Shown here in pieces: positions 5,213-13,203 of a DNA stretch of 28,899 nucleotides (positions are counted from its first letter, which is position 1; every line of letters starts with the position of its first letter). Under the pieces are notes generated by a model. That model was not told the origin of the DNA, did no database searches, and saw only the letters and a list, made by a program, of their open reading frames with translations. The translations under genes and the position numbers were made by a program. Source of the stretch: a virus; the IMG/VR virus record IMGVR_UViG_3300033571_021049, positions 1 to 28,899 of that record; one strand, written 5' to 3'.

Positions 5213-5279
5213 GCGGTGTGTAATAATACGACATAGAGCACCCCTTTATGTTAGCTGTGTGAATCAGTCCGCCGCTCCA
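5213..5279 (+). pseudogene. degenerate tRNA or tRNA-like RNA
   Basis: The 5' GCGGTG pairs with CGCCGC (one T-G pair) next to a terminal T-CCA, as in the neighbouring glycine tRNAs. A four-bp T-like arm GCTG/CAGT has loop TGTGAAT in place of TTCGAAT. An anticodon-like stem ACATAG/TTATGT carries a nine-base loop, so no anticodon can be read with confidence. The whole is only 67 nt. It looks like a decayed tRNA retaining its ends, or a tRNA mimic. Confidence 0.5.
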
Positions 5280-5293
5280 TTTTTAGGATAATT

Positions 5294-5539
5294 ATGAATC
5301 TTAGGCCTTTACATAATAAAGTTGTTATCGAAAAAATTGAAAACAACAAAACGACCGAATCTGGTATTGTCTTACCAAGATCGGATGAACCAGACCGAGC
5401 AAAGATTCTTGCAGTAGGTCCTGAAGTTGATGGGGTCAATGTAGGTGATATTGTTCTGGTCGATTGGAATGCAGCGACCAAAGTACAAAAATATTTTATA
5501 ATTCCAATTACAAGTGTAGTTTTCGTTTACGGAGAATAA
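5294..5539 (+). CDS. GroES-like co-chaperonin
   Basis: An 81-residue GroES fold: RPLHNKVVIEKIE at the start, an ESGIVLPRSDEP segment at the mobile-loop position, and ILAVGPEVDGVNVGDIVLVDW in the beta-barrel core. It would cap the host GroEL chamber, as T4 gp31 does for the capsid protein, although this one looks closer to bacterial GroES than to gp31. No GroEL partner is encoded nearby. AGGAT lies about seven bases before the ATG. The next gene starts two bases after the stop, so the two are probably co-translated. Confidence 0.9.
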   Translation: MNLRPLHNKVVIEKIENNKTTESGIVLPRSDEPDRAKILAVGPEVDGVNVGDIVLVDWNAATKVQKYFIIPITSVVFVYGE

Positions 5540-5540
5540 A

Positions 5541-5741
5541 ATGTCCGATGGTGGAAAAGGTTCAAACTCACGCCCATATAGCGTAAATCAAAAAACATTT
5601 TCTGATAATTGGGATAAGACTTTCAAGAAAAAAGATCGTAGAGAAATTGAAGATGCTGAACTGGAAGATGAAGCATTTAAACAATTGTTCGATAAACAGG
5701 TCATAATGAAATCTGAATATTACGATTTAGATGATAAATAA
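5541..5741 (+). CDS. small hypothetical protein, T4-like phage type
   Basis: A 66-residue, highly charged, hydrophilic protein with no membrane segment. The N-terminus (KGSNSRPYSVNQKTFSDNWD) resembles short conserved proteins of marine T4-like phages whose function is unknown to me. It follows GroES immediately and shares its transcript. The stop codon lies three bases before the tRNA-Met. Confidence 0.65.
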   Translation: MSDGGKGSNSRPYSVNQKTFSDNWDKTFKKKDRREIEDAELEDEAFKQLFDKQVIMKSEYYDLDDK

Positions 5742-5744
5742 TAT

Positions 5745-5819
5745 AGCGGGATAGCGCAGCGGTAGAGCACCGGGCTCATAATCCGGAGGTCGTAGGTTCG
5801 ATTCCTTCTCCCGCAACCA
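5745..5819 (+). tRNA. tRNA-Met(CAT), initiator-like
   Basis: The anticodon loop is CTCATAA (CAT). Acceptor AGCGGGA/TCCCGCA leaves the first pair as an A-A mismatch, followed by A-CCA, the hallmark of bacterial initiator tRNA (unpaired 1-72, 3' end GCAACCA). The anticodon stem is CCGGG/TCCGG, so its loop-proximal pairs are G-C, G-C and G-T, near the GGG/CCC initiator signature. T arm GTAGG-TTCGATT-CCTTC has one mismatch. A CAT tRNA modified to read ATA (Ile) is possible but fits the 1-72 mismatch less well. Confidence 0.85.
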
Positions 5820-5869
5820 AATATGGAAATATACCATTAATTTATTGATTTGATAGGATATATACGGCT

Positions 5870-6304
5870 ATGAAGAAACTAATTCCTATCAAATCACTAG
5901 ATCATCCATTGGCTCCATTTTTAAAGGATGACCCAATTCGTCCTGACATTCCACATGAAGTGAGAGTGGGAGCAAACTCTACTGTTTTTGCTTTGCAAAC
6001 CGATGATAAAATAGAAGCCATGGTTTGTGTCAAATATCAAGACAGTATTCCATCAAATTTAAAAGAATTATTAAACGAATCTAAAAGTCCAACTGTGGCC
6101 GTGTTTTACACCATTTGGAGTTATGTTTCTGGTGCAGGCCGTGATATGCTTCTTGAAACAAGAAAGTATATTGAGGATACAAATCCAAATATAAAAGACT
6201 TTGTGACTTACAGTCCCAAAACGGAAATGGCTAAAAAATTTCACCTAAGAAATGGTGCATATGCATACCGTGAAAATGAAGATTCAATAAATTACAAGTA
6301 TTGA
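5870..6304 (+). CDS. putative GNAT-like acyltransferase
   Basis: A 144-residue protein with an alternating beta/alpha pattern compatible with a GNAT fold: KIEAMVCVKYQDS, PTVAVFYTIWSYVSGAGRDMLLETRKYI (central strand, glycine-rich turn GAGRDML in the acetyl-CoA position, then helix), and a C-terminal EMAKKFHLRNGAYAYRE segment typical of the last GNAT strand and helix. Similar proteins occur in marine T4-like phages. The acceptor is unknown. AGGAT precedes the ATG, and the gene ends seven bases from the convergent minus-strand block, with no obvious terminator. Confidence 0.55.
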   Translation: MKKLIPIKSLDHPLAPFLKDDPIRPDIPHEVRVGANSTVFALQTDDKIEAMVCVKYQDSIPSNLKELLNESKSPTVAVFYTIWSYVSGAGRDMLLETRKYIEDTNPNIKDFVTYSPKTEMAKKFHLRNGAYAYRENEDSINYKY

Positions 6305-6311
6305 TACATCA

Positions 6312-6800
6312 TTAACATTTGCCGCCGGTGCAAAAAGAAATAAAGTAAAAAACGCCCCATCCTATGGCAATTAATATTATCATTATTATAACAACTGCAA
6401 ATAAAATTTCAATGATTTCTTGAAGTTCTTTTCGCTTTCTTATTCTTAATTCTTTTTCTTTTCTGGCTTGATGTGCGGCTTCTACATCCATGGCCATTGA
6501 CCTAGCTTTAATTTTATTCCAAACATCAATTTTACCAGATTGCATGAATAACAATTGCAATTGTTTTTCGAATTGTTCGGCTTGATGTAAAGCCATTTCA
6601 ATCTCAATGGCAATTGCCATATTTGATTTTTTTCCATCACTTTTTGCTTGATGGGCTGCCTTAGTCGCATTACTTTTTGCATCAAAATATTTACCTAAAA
6701 CGGGACCCAGCGATGCAACATCGTCAACTGTTTTGGATACTTTTTTGATAAGTGCAACTGCGGATTGTATTCCCGCAAGTGCTGTTATCGGATCAATCAT
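6312..6800 (-). CDS. membrane-anchored hypothetical protein (C-terminal TM)
   Basis: A 162-residue protein. It begins MIDPITALAG, followed by an amphipathic helical region, a long basic helix (KEKELRIRKRKELQ, about 114-127), and one strongly hydrophobic segment at about 131-156 near the C-terminus. MIDPITA-type proteins with a C-terminal membrane segment recur in marine T4-like phages beside virion or lysis genes, but I know no assigned function. It is the last gene of the minus-strand block. Its start overlaps the preceding 63-codon gene by four bases, so it is probably translationally coupled. Confidence 0.65.
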   Translation of the reverse strand: MIDPITALAGIQSAVALIKKVSKTVDDVASLGPVLGKYFDAKSNATKAAHQAKSDGKKSNMAIAIEIEMALHQAEQFEKQLQLLFMQSGKIDVWNKIKARSMAMDVEAAHQARKEKELRIRKRKELQEIIEILFAVVIIMIILIAIGWGVFYFISFCTGGKC

Positions 6801-6988
6801 CTTTTTATTCCTTCAGCTTTACATATTTCTTTGTGTAGACGCAAAGAGCAATCTTTTAATTTCCATTCATAACAAATAACTTTCCTATCATAAACATCAC
6901 CTGTCCATCCCCATCTAACACATTCGTAGATGGGTTTTTCTTTCATTGTATCAACTGCAAAAAGTAGCGTAAATACAATTTCAAACAT
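6797..6988 (-). CDS. small secreted or membrane hypothetical protein
   Basis: A 63-residue protein with a short hydrophobic N-terminus (FEIVFTLLFAV), possibly a weak signal or anchor, followed by a segment with four cysteines (C23, C39, C47, C56) that could form disulfides outside the cytoplasm. It overlaps the upstream coiled-coil gene by one base and the downstream gene by four, which supports a real coding sequence despite its size. No family recognised. Confidence 0.55.
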   Translation of the reverse strand: MFEIVFTLLFAVDTMKEKPIYECVRWGWTGDVYDRKVICYEWKLKDCSLRLHKEICKAEGIKR

Positions 6989-7638
6989 TATTTTGCTAAT
7001 GGATTATCAAGTGCTTTTTGTATTTTTTGGTCAACTTCTTTTTTAAGAGCGTCCACATCTCTTTTAACTTCTTTTTTCATAGTGTCAACTTCTTTGGATA
7101 TTTCTTTCTTGGTTGTATCCACTTCTTTAGAAATTTCACGGCGTGCTTCAGCAACTTCTTTCCGTATTGAAGCAACTTCACTTCTTGCTTTCTCTAAATC
7201 TTCACGAATGTCTTTTCGTGCTTGACGCATTTCAGTTTCGGTTTCTCGTTGTGCTTGTTTTACACCACGTTCAATCTGTTCAGTCACAGATTCGTTTCTG
7301 CGAATATCATTTTTTAAATCGTTCTTGATATCTCTCGTATAGTCTGAAGTCTTGGCACTATTTTCCTCAATAACAGCCAAACGTTTGTCAAACTCAGACA
7401 AATCTGGTGCAATGTATTCAGCAATCTTTTTCTTCATACCTTGATAGTCTTTATATACCTCAAAGGCACCATAAAGTCCACCAAGTGTGGATGATACCAA
7501 AGTAAATGCAACCATCAATTTGGCTGGAGTAAATTCATACCCACCAATACTGATGACTGTATCTTTGCTTGCATACTTTTTCATAGCCGCTTCGGCTTCA
7601 TCAATCTTTTTATTAACATTTACGTTTTCTTCTGACAT
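6988..7638 (-). CDS. TM plus coiled-coil hypothetical protein
   Basis: A 216-residue protein: an N-terminal soluble stretch, an IGGYEFTPAKL motif, a glycine-containing hydrophobic segment at about 41-62 (MVAFTLVSSTLGGLYGAF), then a long coiled coil to the C-terminus. Residues about 150-207 are near-heptad repeats of the type KKEISKEVDT / KKEVKRDVDA. It may be a virion-associated or envelope-spanning rod; a spanin role is possible but the topology is not diagnostic. It follows the lipoprotein gene with a one-base gap and belongs to the minus-strand block. Confidence 0.65.
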   Translation of the reverse strand: MSEENVNVNKKIDEAEAAMKKYASKDTVISIGGYEFTPAKLMVAFTLVSSTLGGLYGAFEVYKDYQGMKKKIAEYIAPDLSEFDKRLAVIEENSAKTSDYTRDIKNDLKNDIRRNESVTEQIERGVKQAQRETETEMRQARKDIREDLEKARSEVASIRKEVAEARREISKEVDTTKKEISKEVDTMKKEVKRDVDALKKEVDQKIQKALDNPLAK

Positions 7639-7639
7639 T

Positions 7640-9247
7640 TTATTTCCTGTATTGTTGATCCACCATTTGTTGGTGTAGTCTATCAGATGACAGTTGCCTT
7701 AATGCTCTAACATTGTCTATTGTCACTTGATTTTTATAAATCACATCAGGTTTGTATAACTGTCCATCCTTGAGTGCTAAATTAAGATAAGTATTAAATC
7801 CTGCTGGTGTAACCGCAATGGATGATATGTCAACACCACCAGCCAATTCATTTGGTTGCACATTACTTCTTACTGTTTCCGTTTGTTGATCCATATTTGT
7901 ATTTTCCACATTTAATCGTTGTTGCAATATGTTATTCACGGGATTGTTAAGACCCATAACATTTGTTTGTTGTACTTCAACTTCAACTGTTCTTGATTCC
8001 ACTCTATTCATAGTAAATGTTGTGGTTGGTATAGTGGTTGGCAAAAGAGAATAATCAACTTTGGGCATTTGAATTTGAACTGTCGCCGCAGGCTGTTGAA
8101 CTTCAACTGCTCTCTGCGATTGTGACACAGAACTTATCATTGCACTTGAATTGGAGACTGCGGCAATTGTTTCATGTTGTCTTTCGTTTGTTCTTTGATT
8201 ATTTGCTATCACCATATTTGTTTGTTCTTGTGCATTTGCAATTGCGTTTGAAACTTCTTGTAATGCATTTTGAACTGCTGCCGATTGTACTGCTCTATCG
8301 TTGGCTTGTACCTGTCGTACAACACTCATTATCAAATTCATATTTGGTGCTGGCTTGTTTTCTTCGGATTTTTGTGACTCTTTAACAGATTGTGGAATAT
8401 TGTCCGGTGCGCTAATTGTACCTGTTGTTGAAACTTGCACGCCGCCAGCATCCACCTTGACTTCAGCCGAAGGTGTATCTGCAACAATTGGTAAAGTTGT
8501 TATCGTATTTACTGGCGCAGCTTGTACAGTTGTTGCTGGTGTTAATGTGCTGATTGCTGACAGATAACCCGAACAACTAGGTGAACTTAAAACATTTGTT
8601 GAACAAGGATCAACTGTGTACTTCAAAGAGAAGTTTATGTTGTTAACTTCTGGTCCATATGGTCCTGCCCAATAATTGTTATCTCTACCAACTAAACCGT
8701 AACGAACATTACCTAGACTGCTTGCAGCATATGGAGTTGTGAAGGTTTCATTGAAATTGAAAGTGGTCCAATTAAATTTATAATTTAAATTATAATTTTT
8801 ATTAGTTACAAGTCCACCCGAACGGTCATAAAGATTTACATAAGCACTTAACTGGTCCACTCTACCATCATCCCATCCATTGCCGTTCTTAGCGGTAAAT
8901 CCGAAAGTATATCCTGTTACCTGTAAGCCTGTACCAGAATTCGGTAAAAAGTTATTAACTGTTTGAATTTGATGGAGGTCGGTTTGACCAAAAGAAAAGT
9001 TAATATTATTTCCTGGTCGAACTATCGCATTTGGTCCACAATAACCTGGATTATCCCAGCCCCAACATGTCAGATTGTTTTGATAAACGCCATTCACCCA
9101 AGACGATGGACCGCCTTGAGGTGTATTGATAACGATGTTACCAGTATTATAAGTTTGACCTGGTATTAGTTCTTGTGCTTTACTTGAGCAACTTGTGAAC
9201 AAGAACGCCAAGGAAACTACCGATACCAATCTTTGTATAGGTGTCAT
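7640..9247 (-). CDS. large predicted lipoprotein, unknown function
   Basis: A 535-residue protein. Residues 1-20 are a signal peptide ending in a lipobox-like FTSC, with C20 the probable lipidated residue (F instead of L at -3). Residues about 25-215 are rich in Gly, Asn and aromatics (for example YNTGNIVINTP, CWGWDNPGYCGPN, NGNGWDDGRVDQLSAY) and look like a secreted beta-sandwich domain. The middle and C-terminal half is low-complexity and helical, rich in A, Q, V and T. Its first 68 bases overlap the end of the upstream gene in another frame, so signal-peptide codons double as C-terminal codons of the neighbour. Late expression, as a virion or cell-surface protein, is inferred from the block. 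Confidence 0.65.
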   Translation of the reverse strand: MTPIQRLVSVVSLAFLFTSCSSKAQELIPGQTYNTGNIVINTPQGGPSSWVNGVYQNNLTCWGWDNPGYCGPNAIVRPGNNINFSFGQTDLHQIQTVNNFLPNSGTGLQVTGYTFGFTAKNGNGWDDGRVDQLSAYVNLYDRSGGLVTNKNYNLNYKFNWTTFNFNETFTTPYAASSLGNVRYGLVGRDNNYWAGPYGPEVNNINFSLKYTVDPCSTNVLSSPSCSGYLSAISTLTPATTVQAAPVNTITTLPIVADTPSAEVKVDAGGVQVSTTGTISAPDNIPQSVKESQKSEENKPAPNMNLIMSVVRQVQANDRAVQSAAVQNALQEVSNAIANAQEQTNMVIANNQRTNERQHETIAAVSNSSAMISSVSQSQRAVEVQQPAATVQIQMPKVDYSLLPTTIPTTTFTMNRVESRTVEVEVQQTNVMGLNNPVNNILQQRLNVENTNMDQQTETVRSNVQPNELAGGVDISSIAVTPAGFNTYLNLALKDGQLYKPDVIYKNQVTIDNVRALRQLSSDRLHQQMVDQQYRK

Positions 9248-10211
9248 CTTTTCTTTCTTTTATTGGTGCTGGAATTTTTTGTGGGTTTGATTCCCATGCT
9301 GCTTTTGCTTGTTCGCCAATTCTGCCTTCGTATGGGCAAGGAGTGCCGGCTGCCATCATAGCATCCCATACTCTACGGTCTTGGCACATTGTTGCAACGG
9401 CAGCAACTTTCATACCCATGTCATAGAGTGTTTTAGAAAGTTTTAATCTCTCACAATTTTCATCACGAATCGTTCCACCAGCAGATATACCAAATATTTG
9501 TGTTTGAACTGCGCTACTTGAACCTGTAGTACACAAATCATTATTACCACCACTCATCATGGTCGGTGCAACAGCAGTTGGTGGTGGTTGAATTATTCGT
9601 TGTGTAACTTCAGAGGTGCTGATGTTACGATTCGTCATATCACCAGTCTGTACATTGTTGTTGGTGTTTGTATTATTTGATGTTGCAGTAGATATATTAT
9701 TGTTATTATTTGTCATCGTACCAGAGTTGATATTATTATTCGTATTCACATTGGTAGATGTACTAGCACTGGTACTTGAATTAACATTGTTATTATTATT
9801 TGTCATTGTACCACTATTAATATTATTATTCGTATTCACATTGGTAGATGTGCTGGCATTGTTATTGTTGTATGTCATTGTGCCAGAATTGACATTATTG
9901 TTTGTATTCACATTGGTACTTGTGGATGTGCTGGAGTTGACATTATTATTGTTATATGTCATAGTTCCAGAATTCACATTGTTGTTGGTGTTAACGCTTG
10001 TACTGGTGTTAACATTTGTTGAAACACTATTAACGTTCGTGTTGTTAGTGTTCACAGTCGTGGCTGTGCTAGTATTATTGGTGTTTACTGTGCTTGTAGA
10101 GGTAGATGTACTGTTTGTATCTACCAATGTTTTCGAATCATAGGTTGTTTGTGCAACGCTAGTTGATGTAGCCATGACAAAAAGCACCATTACGGATAAC
10201 TTTTTTATCAT
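9180..10211 (-). CDS. secreted Asn/Thr-repeat protein with conserved C-terminal domain
   Basis: A 343-residue protein. Residues 1-20 form a type I signal peptide (cleavage after SVA). Residues about 31-200 are almost only N, T, S and V, with five imperfect units of the NTNNN(V/I)NSGTMT type. Residues about 225-305 form a compact conserved-looking domain with four cysteines (DLCTTG, DENCERLKLSKTLYDMGMKV, TMCQDRRVWDAM, GTPCPYEG). A C-terminal hydrophobic segment (IGIGSFLGVLVHKLL) follows. The C-terminal block recurs in marine T4-like phages. The repeat is probably a flexible exposed stalk. AAAGGT precedes the ATG, and a TATAAATA late promoter lies about 80 bases upstream on this strand. Confidence 0.7.
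   Translation of the reverse strand: MIKKLSVMVLFVMATSTSVAQTTYDSKTLVDTNSTSTSTSTVNTNNTSTATTVNTNNTNVNSVSTNVNTSTSVNTNNNVNSGTMTYNNNNVNSSTSTSTNVNTNNNVNSGTMTYNNNNASTSTNVNTNNNINSGTMTNNNNNVNSSTSASTSTNVNTNNNINSGTMTNNNNNISTATSNNTNTNNNVQTGDMTNRNISTSEVTQRIIQPPPTAVAPTMMSGGNNDLCTTGSSSAVQTQIFGISAGGTIRDENCERLKLSKTLYDMGMKVAAVATMCQDRRVWDAMMAAGTPCPYEGRIGEQAKAAWESNPQKIPAPIKERKDDTYTKIGIGSFLGVLVHKLLK
9621..10025 (-). repeat. coding tandem repeats (Asn/Thr-rich)
   Basis: About five imperfect units of 25-30 codons encode (S/T)TNVNTNNN(V/I)NSGTMT(Y/N)NNNN with small insertions. Such DNA can change copy number by slippage or recombination, which would alter the length of the predicted stalk. Confidence 0.8.
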
Positions 10212-10228
10212 TTTTTACCTTTTTATTA

Positions 10229-10257
10229 TTGACTTTTTTGTGGTTATGTTGTATAAT
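10229..10257 (+). promoter_or_regulatory. consensus sigma70 promoter for replication operon
   Basis: TTGACT 10229-10234 and TATAAT 10252-10257 are separated by 17 bases, the same hexamers and spacing as the promoter at 3110. It faces right into the gp43/uvsX/gp41 operon and implies early transcription by unmodified host polymerase. Confidence 0.85.
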
Positions 10258-10288
10258 GTTAAAAGTCTCTTACTCAAAAGAACATAAG

Positions 10289-10296
10289 TATTTATA
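10289..10296 (-). promoter_or_regulatory. T4-type late promoter facing left
   Basis: The minus strand reads TATAAATA followed by C, an exact T4 late-promoter element (recognised by gp55/gp33-modified RNA polymerase with the sliding clamp). It lies about 78 bases upstream of the ATG at 10211 and would drive the minus-strand block. Confidence 0.7.
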
Positions 10297-10315
10297 TAAC
10301 TGAAAAGGATAGATC

Positions 10316-10627
10316 ATGGAAATCATTGCCCTAAGACTGGTAACACACGAAGAATTGCTGGGTGAAGTTGTGGAAAACAATTCGGAATACCTAAAAATTA
10401 AAAATCCCGTAGGAATTTCTGTGGTTCGTGGTAAAGATGGTATGCCTAATGTAGGTTTTTCACCTTTCCCACTCCACGCCGAACAACAAAGCGGAACTAT
10501 TGTTACAATAAAGAAAATTCATATTGTATATGAATACGAACCCGCAGAAGATTTTAAAACGAATTATGACCAGCTTTTTGGTGCAGGCATCATTCTACCT
10601 AAACAACAATCCATTATTACTGGCTAA
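10316..10627 (+). CDS. small Sm-like hypothetical protein upstream of DNA polymerase
   Basis: A 103-residue protein. The first 70 residues alternate short beta strands (IIALRLVTHEELLGEVVE, YLKIKNPVGISVV, SGTIVTIKKIHIVYEY), as in an Sm/LSm-type barrel; the family I am reminded of is the small protein next to gp43 in cyanophages. RNA or DNA binding is inferred only. AAAGGAT lies seven bases before the ATG. The stop overlaps the polymerase start (TAATG), so the two are translationally coupled. Confidence 0.6.
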   Translation: MEIIALRLVTHEELLGEVVENNSEYLKIKNPVGISVVRGKDGMPNVGFSPFPLHAEQQSGTIVTIKKIHIVYEYEPAEDFKTNYDQLFGAGIILPKQQSIITG

Positions 10628-13194
10628 TGGCAGATTTTTACACAAATATTCAAAGCTTCGGAAACAACATTCTCTACAGAGGTGTTCGTAACGACCAAAG
10701 AGTGAGAATGCGAATTGAGTATTCTCCTTCACTTTATCTTCCTTCCAGAAAAAATACACAAAGTAGGTTTAAAAGCTTGGATGGAATTGATTTGGAAGAA
10801 AAACGTTTTGATTCAATTCGTGAAGCAAAAGAATTCATCAAACAATTCGAAGGTATTCCTGGCGCACCAAAAATCTATGGTAATAGTAGATTTGAATATG
10901 CGTTCATTGCTGACCAACACAAAGGTATGATTGAGTGGGATATTGATAAGATCAATGTTGCCTTTATCGATATTGAGGTTGGATCTGAAAATGGTTTTCC
11001 TGATCCATATAAAGCCAATGAACCAATCACAGCAATTGCTATTCGTTCACTCAAAGGTGGTATCATTGTATTTGCCTGTGGTGATTACGATTTCTCTATT
11101 GATGAAACAAATAAAGGCGACGATGTTACCTATGTGAAGTGTAAAGATGAATGGACACTTTGCAAAAAGTTTCTTATGTATTGGTCCAAAGACTATCCTG
11201 ATGTTGTCACCGGTTGGAATACCAAATTCTTCGATGTGCCCTATTTGATAAATCGTTTTCGTAAAATCTTGGGTGAAGATGAAACCAAAAAACTTTCACC
11301 TTGGAACTATATCTCAGAAAGAAAGACCATCATTAATGGCCGTCAGATGATTGCTTATGGTTTTCTAGGTGTTGAACAATTAGATTATATCGAACTATAC
11401 AAATGGTATGCACCAGGTGGTAAGTCACAAGAGTCTTACAGACTTGATAATATCGCACAAGTTGAACTCGGTGAAGGTAAACTTTCATATGATGAGTATG
11501 ATAATCTACATGCTTTGTATCGTCTAAATCACCAAAAGTTTATTGAATATAACATTAAAGACGTTAATCTGGTTCTTAAACTAGAAGATAAACTGAAACT
11601 GGTCGAGCTGGCACTTACTCTTGCTTATGATACCAAATGCAACTATGAGGATGTGTTTGCACAAACTCGTATGTGGGATTCAATGACTTATTCATATCTT
11701 CTAGGAAAAAAAATCATTGTTCCTCCACGGGAAATTCAAGAGAAAGATTCTGCGTTTGAAGGTGCATATGTGAAAGAACCACAAGTTCGTATGCATCGTT
11801 GGGTTGCATCGTTTGACTTGAACAGTCTGTATCCACATTTGATGATGCAGTATAACATTTCACCTGAAACTTTAATTGAACCTGAAGAATACACTGATGA
11901 GATGCGAAATGTTTTGAGCCAAGGAGTTTCTGTAGATAAACTTTTGAAATGTCAAGTTGACACATCAAGCTTGAAAAATGTTACTATCACACCAAACGGA
12001 CAATTCTTCCGCACCGACATTCAAGGTTTCTTGCCTAAAATGATGGAAGAAATGTATGAAGATCGTAAGAAATTCAAGAAGCTGATGTTGCAAGCACAAC
12101 AAGAGAAAGAAAATGAAAAAGACAAATCTAAAAAATACGATATTGAAAAGCGAATCGCTAGATACAATAATCTACAACTCGCAAAAAAAGTATCTCTCAA
12201 TTCTGCTTATGGCGCTTTGGGTTCTCAGTATTTTAGATTTTACGACCTACGGATGGCTCTGGGTGTCACTACTGCTGGTCAGCTTTCTATTCGTTGGATT
12301 GAAGGCAAGATCAATGAATGGATGAACAAGGTTTTAAAAACCCACGGAGTTGATTATGTTATTGCATCGGACACTGACTCGATATATTTGCGTCTTGGAG
12401 ATTTGGTTGAATCTGCGCTGGGGGACAGAACTAAAGATACTGACAAGACCATTGCCTTTATGGATAAGGTATGTGAACTTAAAATTCAGCCGTATATTGA
12501 CAAGTCTTATGCAGAGCTTGCTAATTATGTTAAAGCATATGCACAAAAGATGCAAATGAAACGTGAAGGTCTGTCCGATAAAGGTGTTTGGACGGCCAAG
12601 AAACGTTACATTCTGAATGTTTACAACAACGAAGGTGTTCAATATGCCGAACCTAAGATTAAAGTCATGGGTTTGGAAATGATTAAATCTTCTACACCAT
12701 CGGCAATCCGTGAAAAGATGTGGGAAGCCGTTAAGTTGATGATGACTGGTACCGAATCTGAAATTCAACAGTTTATTGCCGATTTTAGAAATGAGTTTGG
12801 TAAACTGCCGCCGGAAGAAATATCTTTCCCACGTGGTTTGAACGGACTCGCCACATATTCCGATAGTGTTACACTATATAAAAAAGGAACACCTATTCAT
12901 GTGAGAGGTGCCATTCTATATAACCACAATCTCAAACAGTTTGAGTTAACGAAGAAATATCCACTTATTCAAGAGGGTGAAAAGTTAAAATTTACCTATT
13001 TGAAAATGCCAAATCCTTTCAAGTCCGATGTGATTTCATATCCATCTAGATTGCCACCAGAATTTAATCTTGACAAATATATCGATTATGATGTACAATT
13101 CGAAAAGGCGTTCTTGGAACCAATTAAGGTTATTTTGGATTGTATTGGTTGGTCCGCAGAAAAGACAAACTCGCTTGAAGATTTTTTTAATTGA
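10627..13194 (+). CDS. 43: family B DNA polymerase (gp43-like)
   Basis: An 855-residue replicative polymerase with 3'-5' exonuclease. Exo I is FIDIE (D115, E117), Exo II VTGWNTKFFDVPYL, and Exo III a YNIKDV segment. Polymerase motif A is DLNSLYPHLMMQYN (starting D397), motif B KKVSLNSAYGALGS (from about 520), and motif C ASDTDSIYL (D582, D584). All catalytic carboxylates are present. The size and order match T4 gp43 (898 residues). It starts within the stop codon of the preceding gene and is followed after nine bases by uvsX. Its early promoter is at 10229. Confidence 0.97.
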   Translation: MADFYTNIQSFGNNILYRGVRNDQRVRMRIEYSPSLYLPSRKNTQSRFKSLDGIDLEEKRFDSIREAKEFIKQFEGIPGAPKIYGNSRFEYAFIADQHKGMIEWDIDKINVAFIDIEVGSENGFPDPYKANEPITAIAIRSLKGGIIVFACGDYDFSIDETNKGDDVTYVKCKDEWTLCKKFLMYWSKDYPDVVTGWNTKFFDVPYLINRFRKILGEDETKKLSPWNYISERKTIINGRQMIAYGFLGVEQLDYIELYKWYAPGGKSQESYRLDNIAQVELGEGKLSYDEYDNLHALYRLNHQKFIEYNIKDVNLVLKLEDKLKLVELALTLAYDTKCNYEDVFAQTRMWDSMTYSYLLGKKIIVPPREIQEKDSAFEGAYVKEPQVRMHRWVASFDLNSLYPHLMMQYNISPETLIEPEEYTDEMRNVLSQGVSVDKLLKCQVDTSSLKNVTITPNGQFFRTDIQGFLPKMMEEMYEDRKKFKKLMLQAQQEKENEKDKSKKYDIEKRIARYNNLQLAKKVSLNSAYGALGSQYFRFYDLRMALGVTTAGQLSIRWIEGKINEWMNKVLKTHGVDYVIASDTDSIYLRLGDLVESALGDRTKDTDKTIAFMDKVCELKIQPYIDKSYAELANYVKAYAQKMQMKREGLSDKGVWTAKKRYILNVYNNEGVQYAEPKIKVMGLEMIKSSTPSAIREKMWEAVKLMMTGTESEIQQFIADFRNEFGKLPPEEISFPRGLNGLATYSDSVTLYKKGTPIHVRGAILYNHNLKQFELTKKYPLIQEGEKLKFTYLKMPNPFKSDVISYPSRLPPEFNLDKYIDYDVQFEKAFLEPIKVILDCIGWSAEKTNSLEDFFN

Positions 13195-13203
13195 AGGAAC
13201 ATT

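Noticed and set aside
5733-5740. GATAAATA as a late promoter before tRNA-Met and the GNAT gene
   Set aside because: One mismatch, sits at the end of a coding sequence, and is about 130 bases from the next ATG.
9616-10143. Long Leu/Val-rich open frame antisense to the Asn/Thr-repeat gene
   Set aside because: Pure by-product of the repeat: AAC/ACA codons read backwards give GTT/TGT. No ribosome-binding site, no domain.
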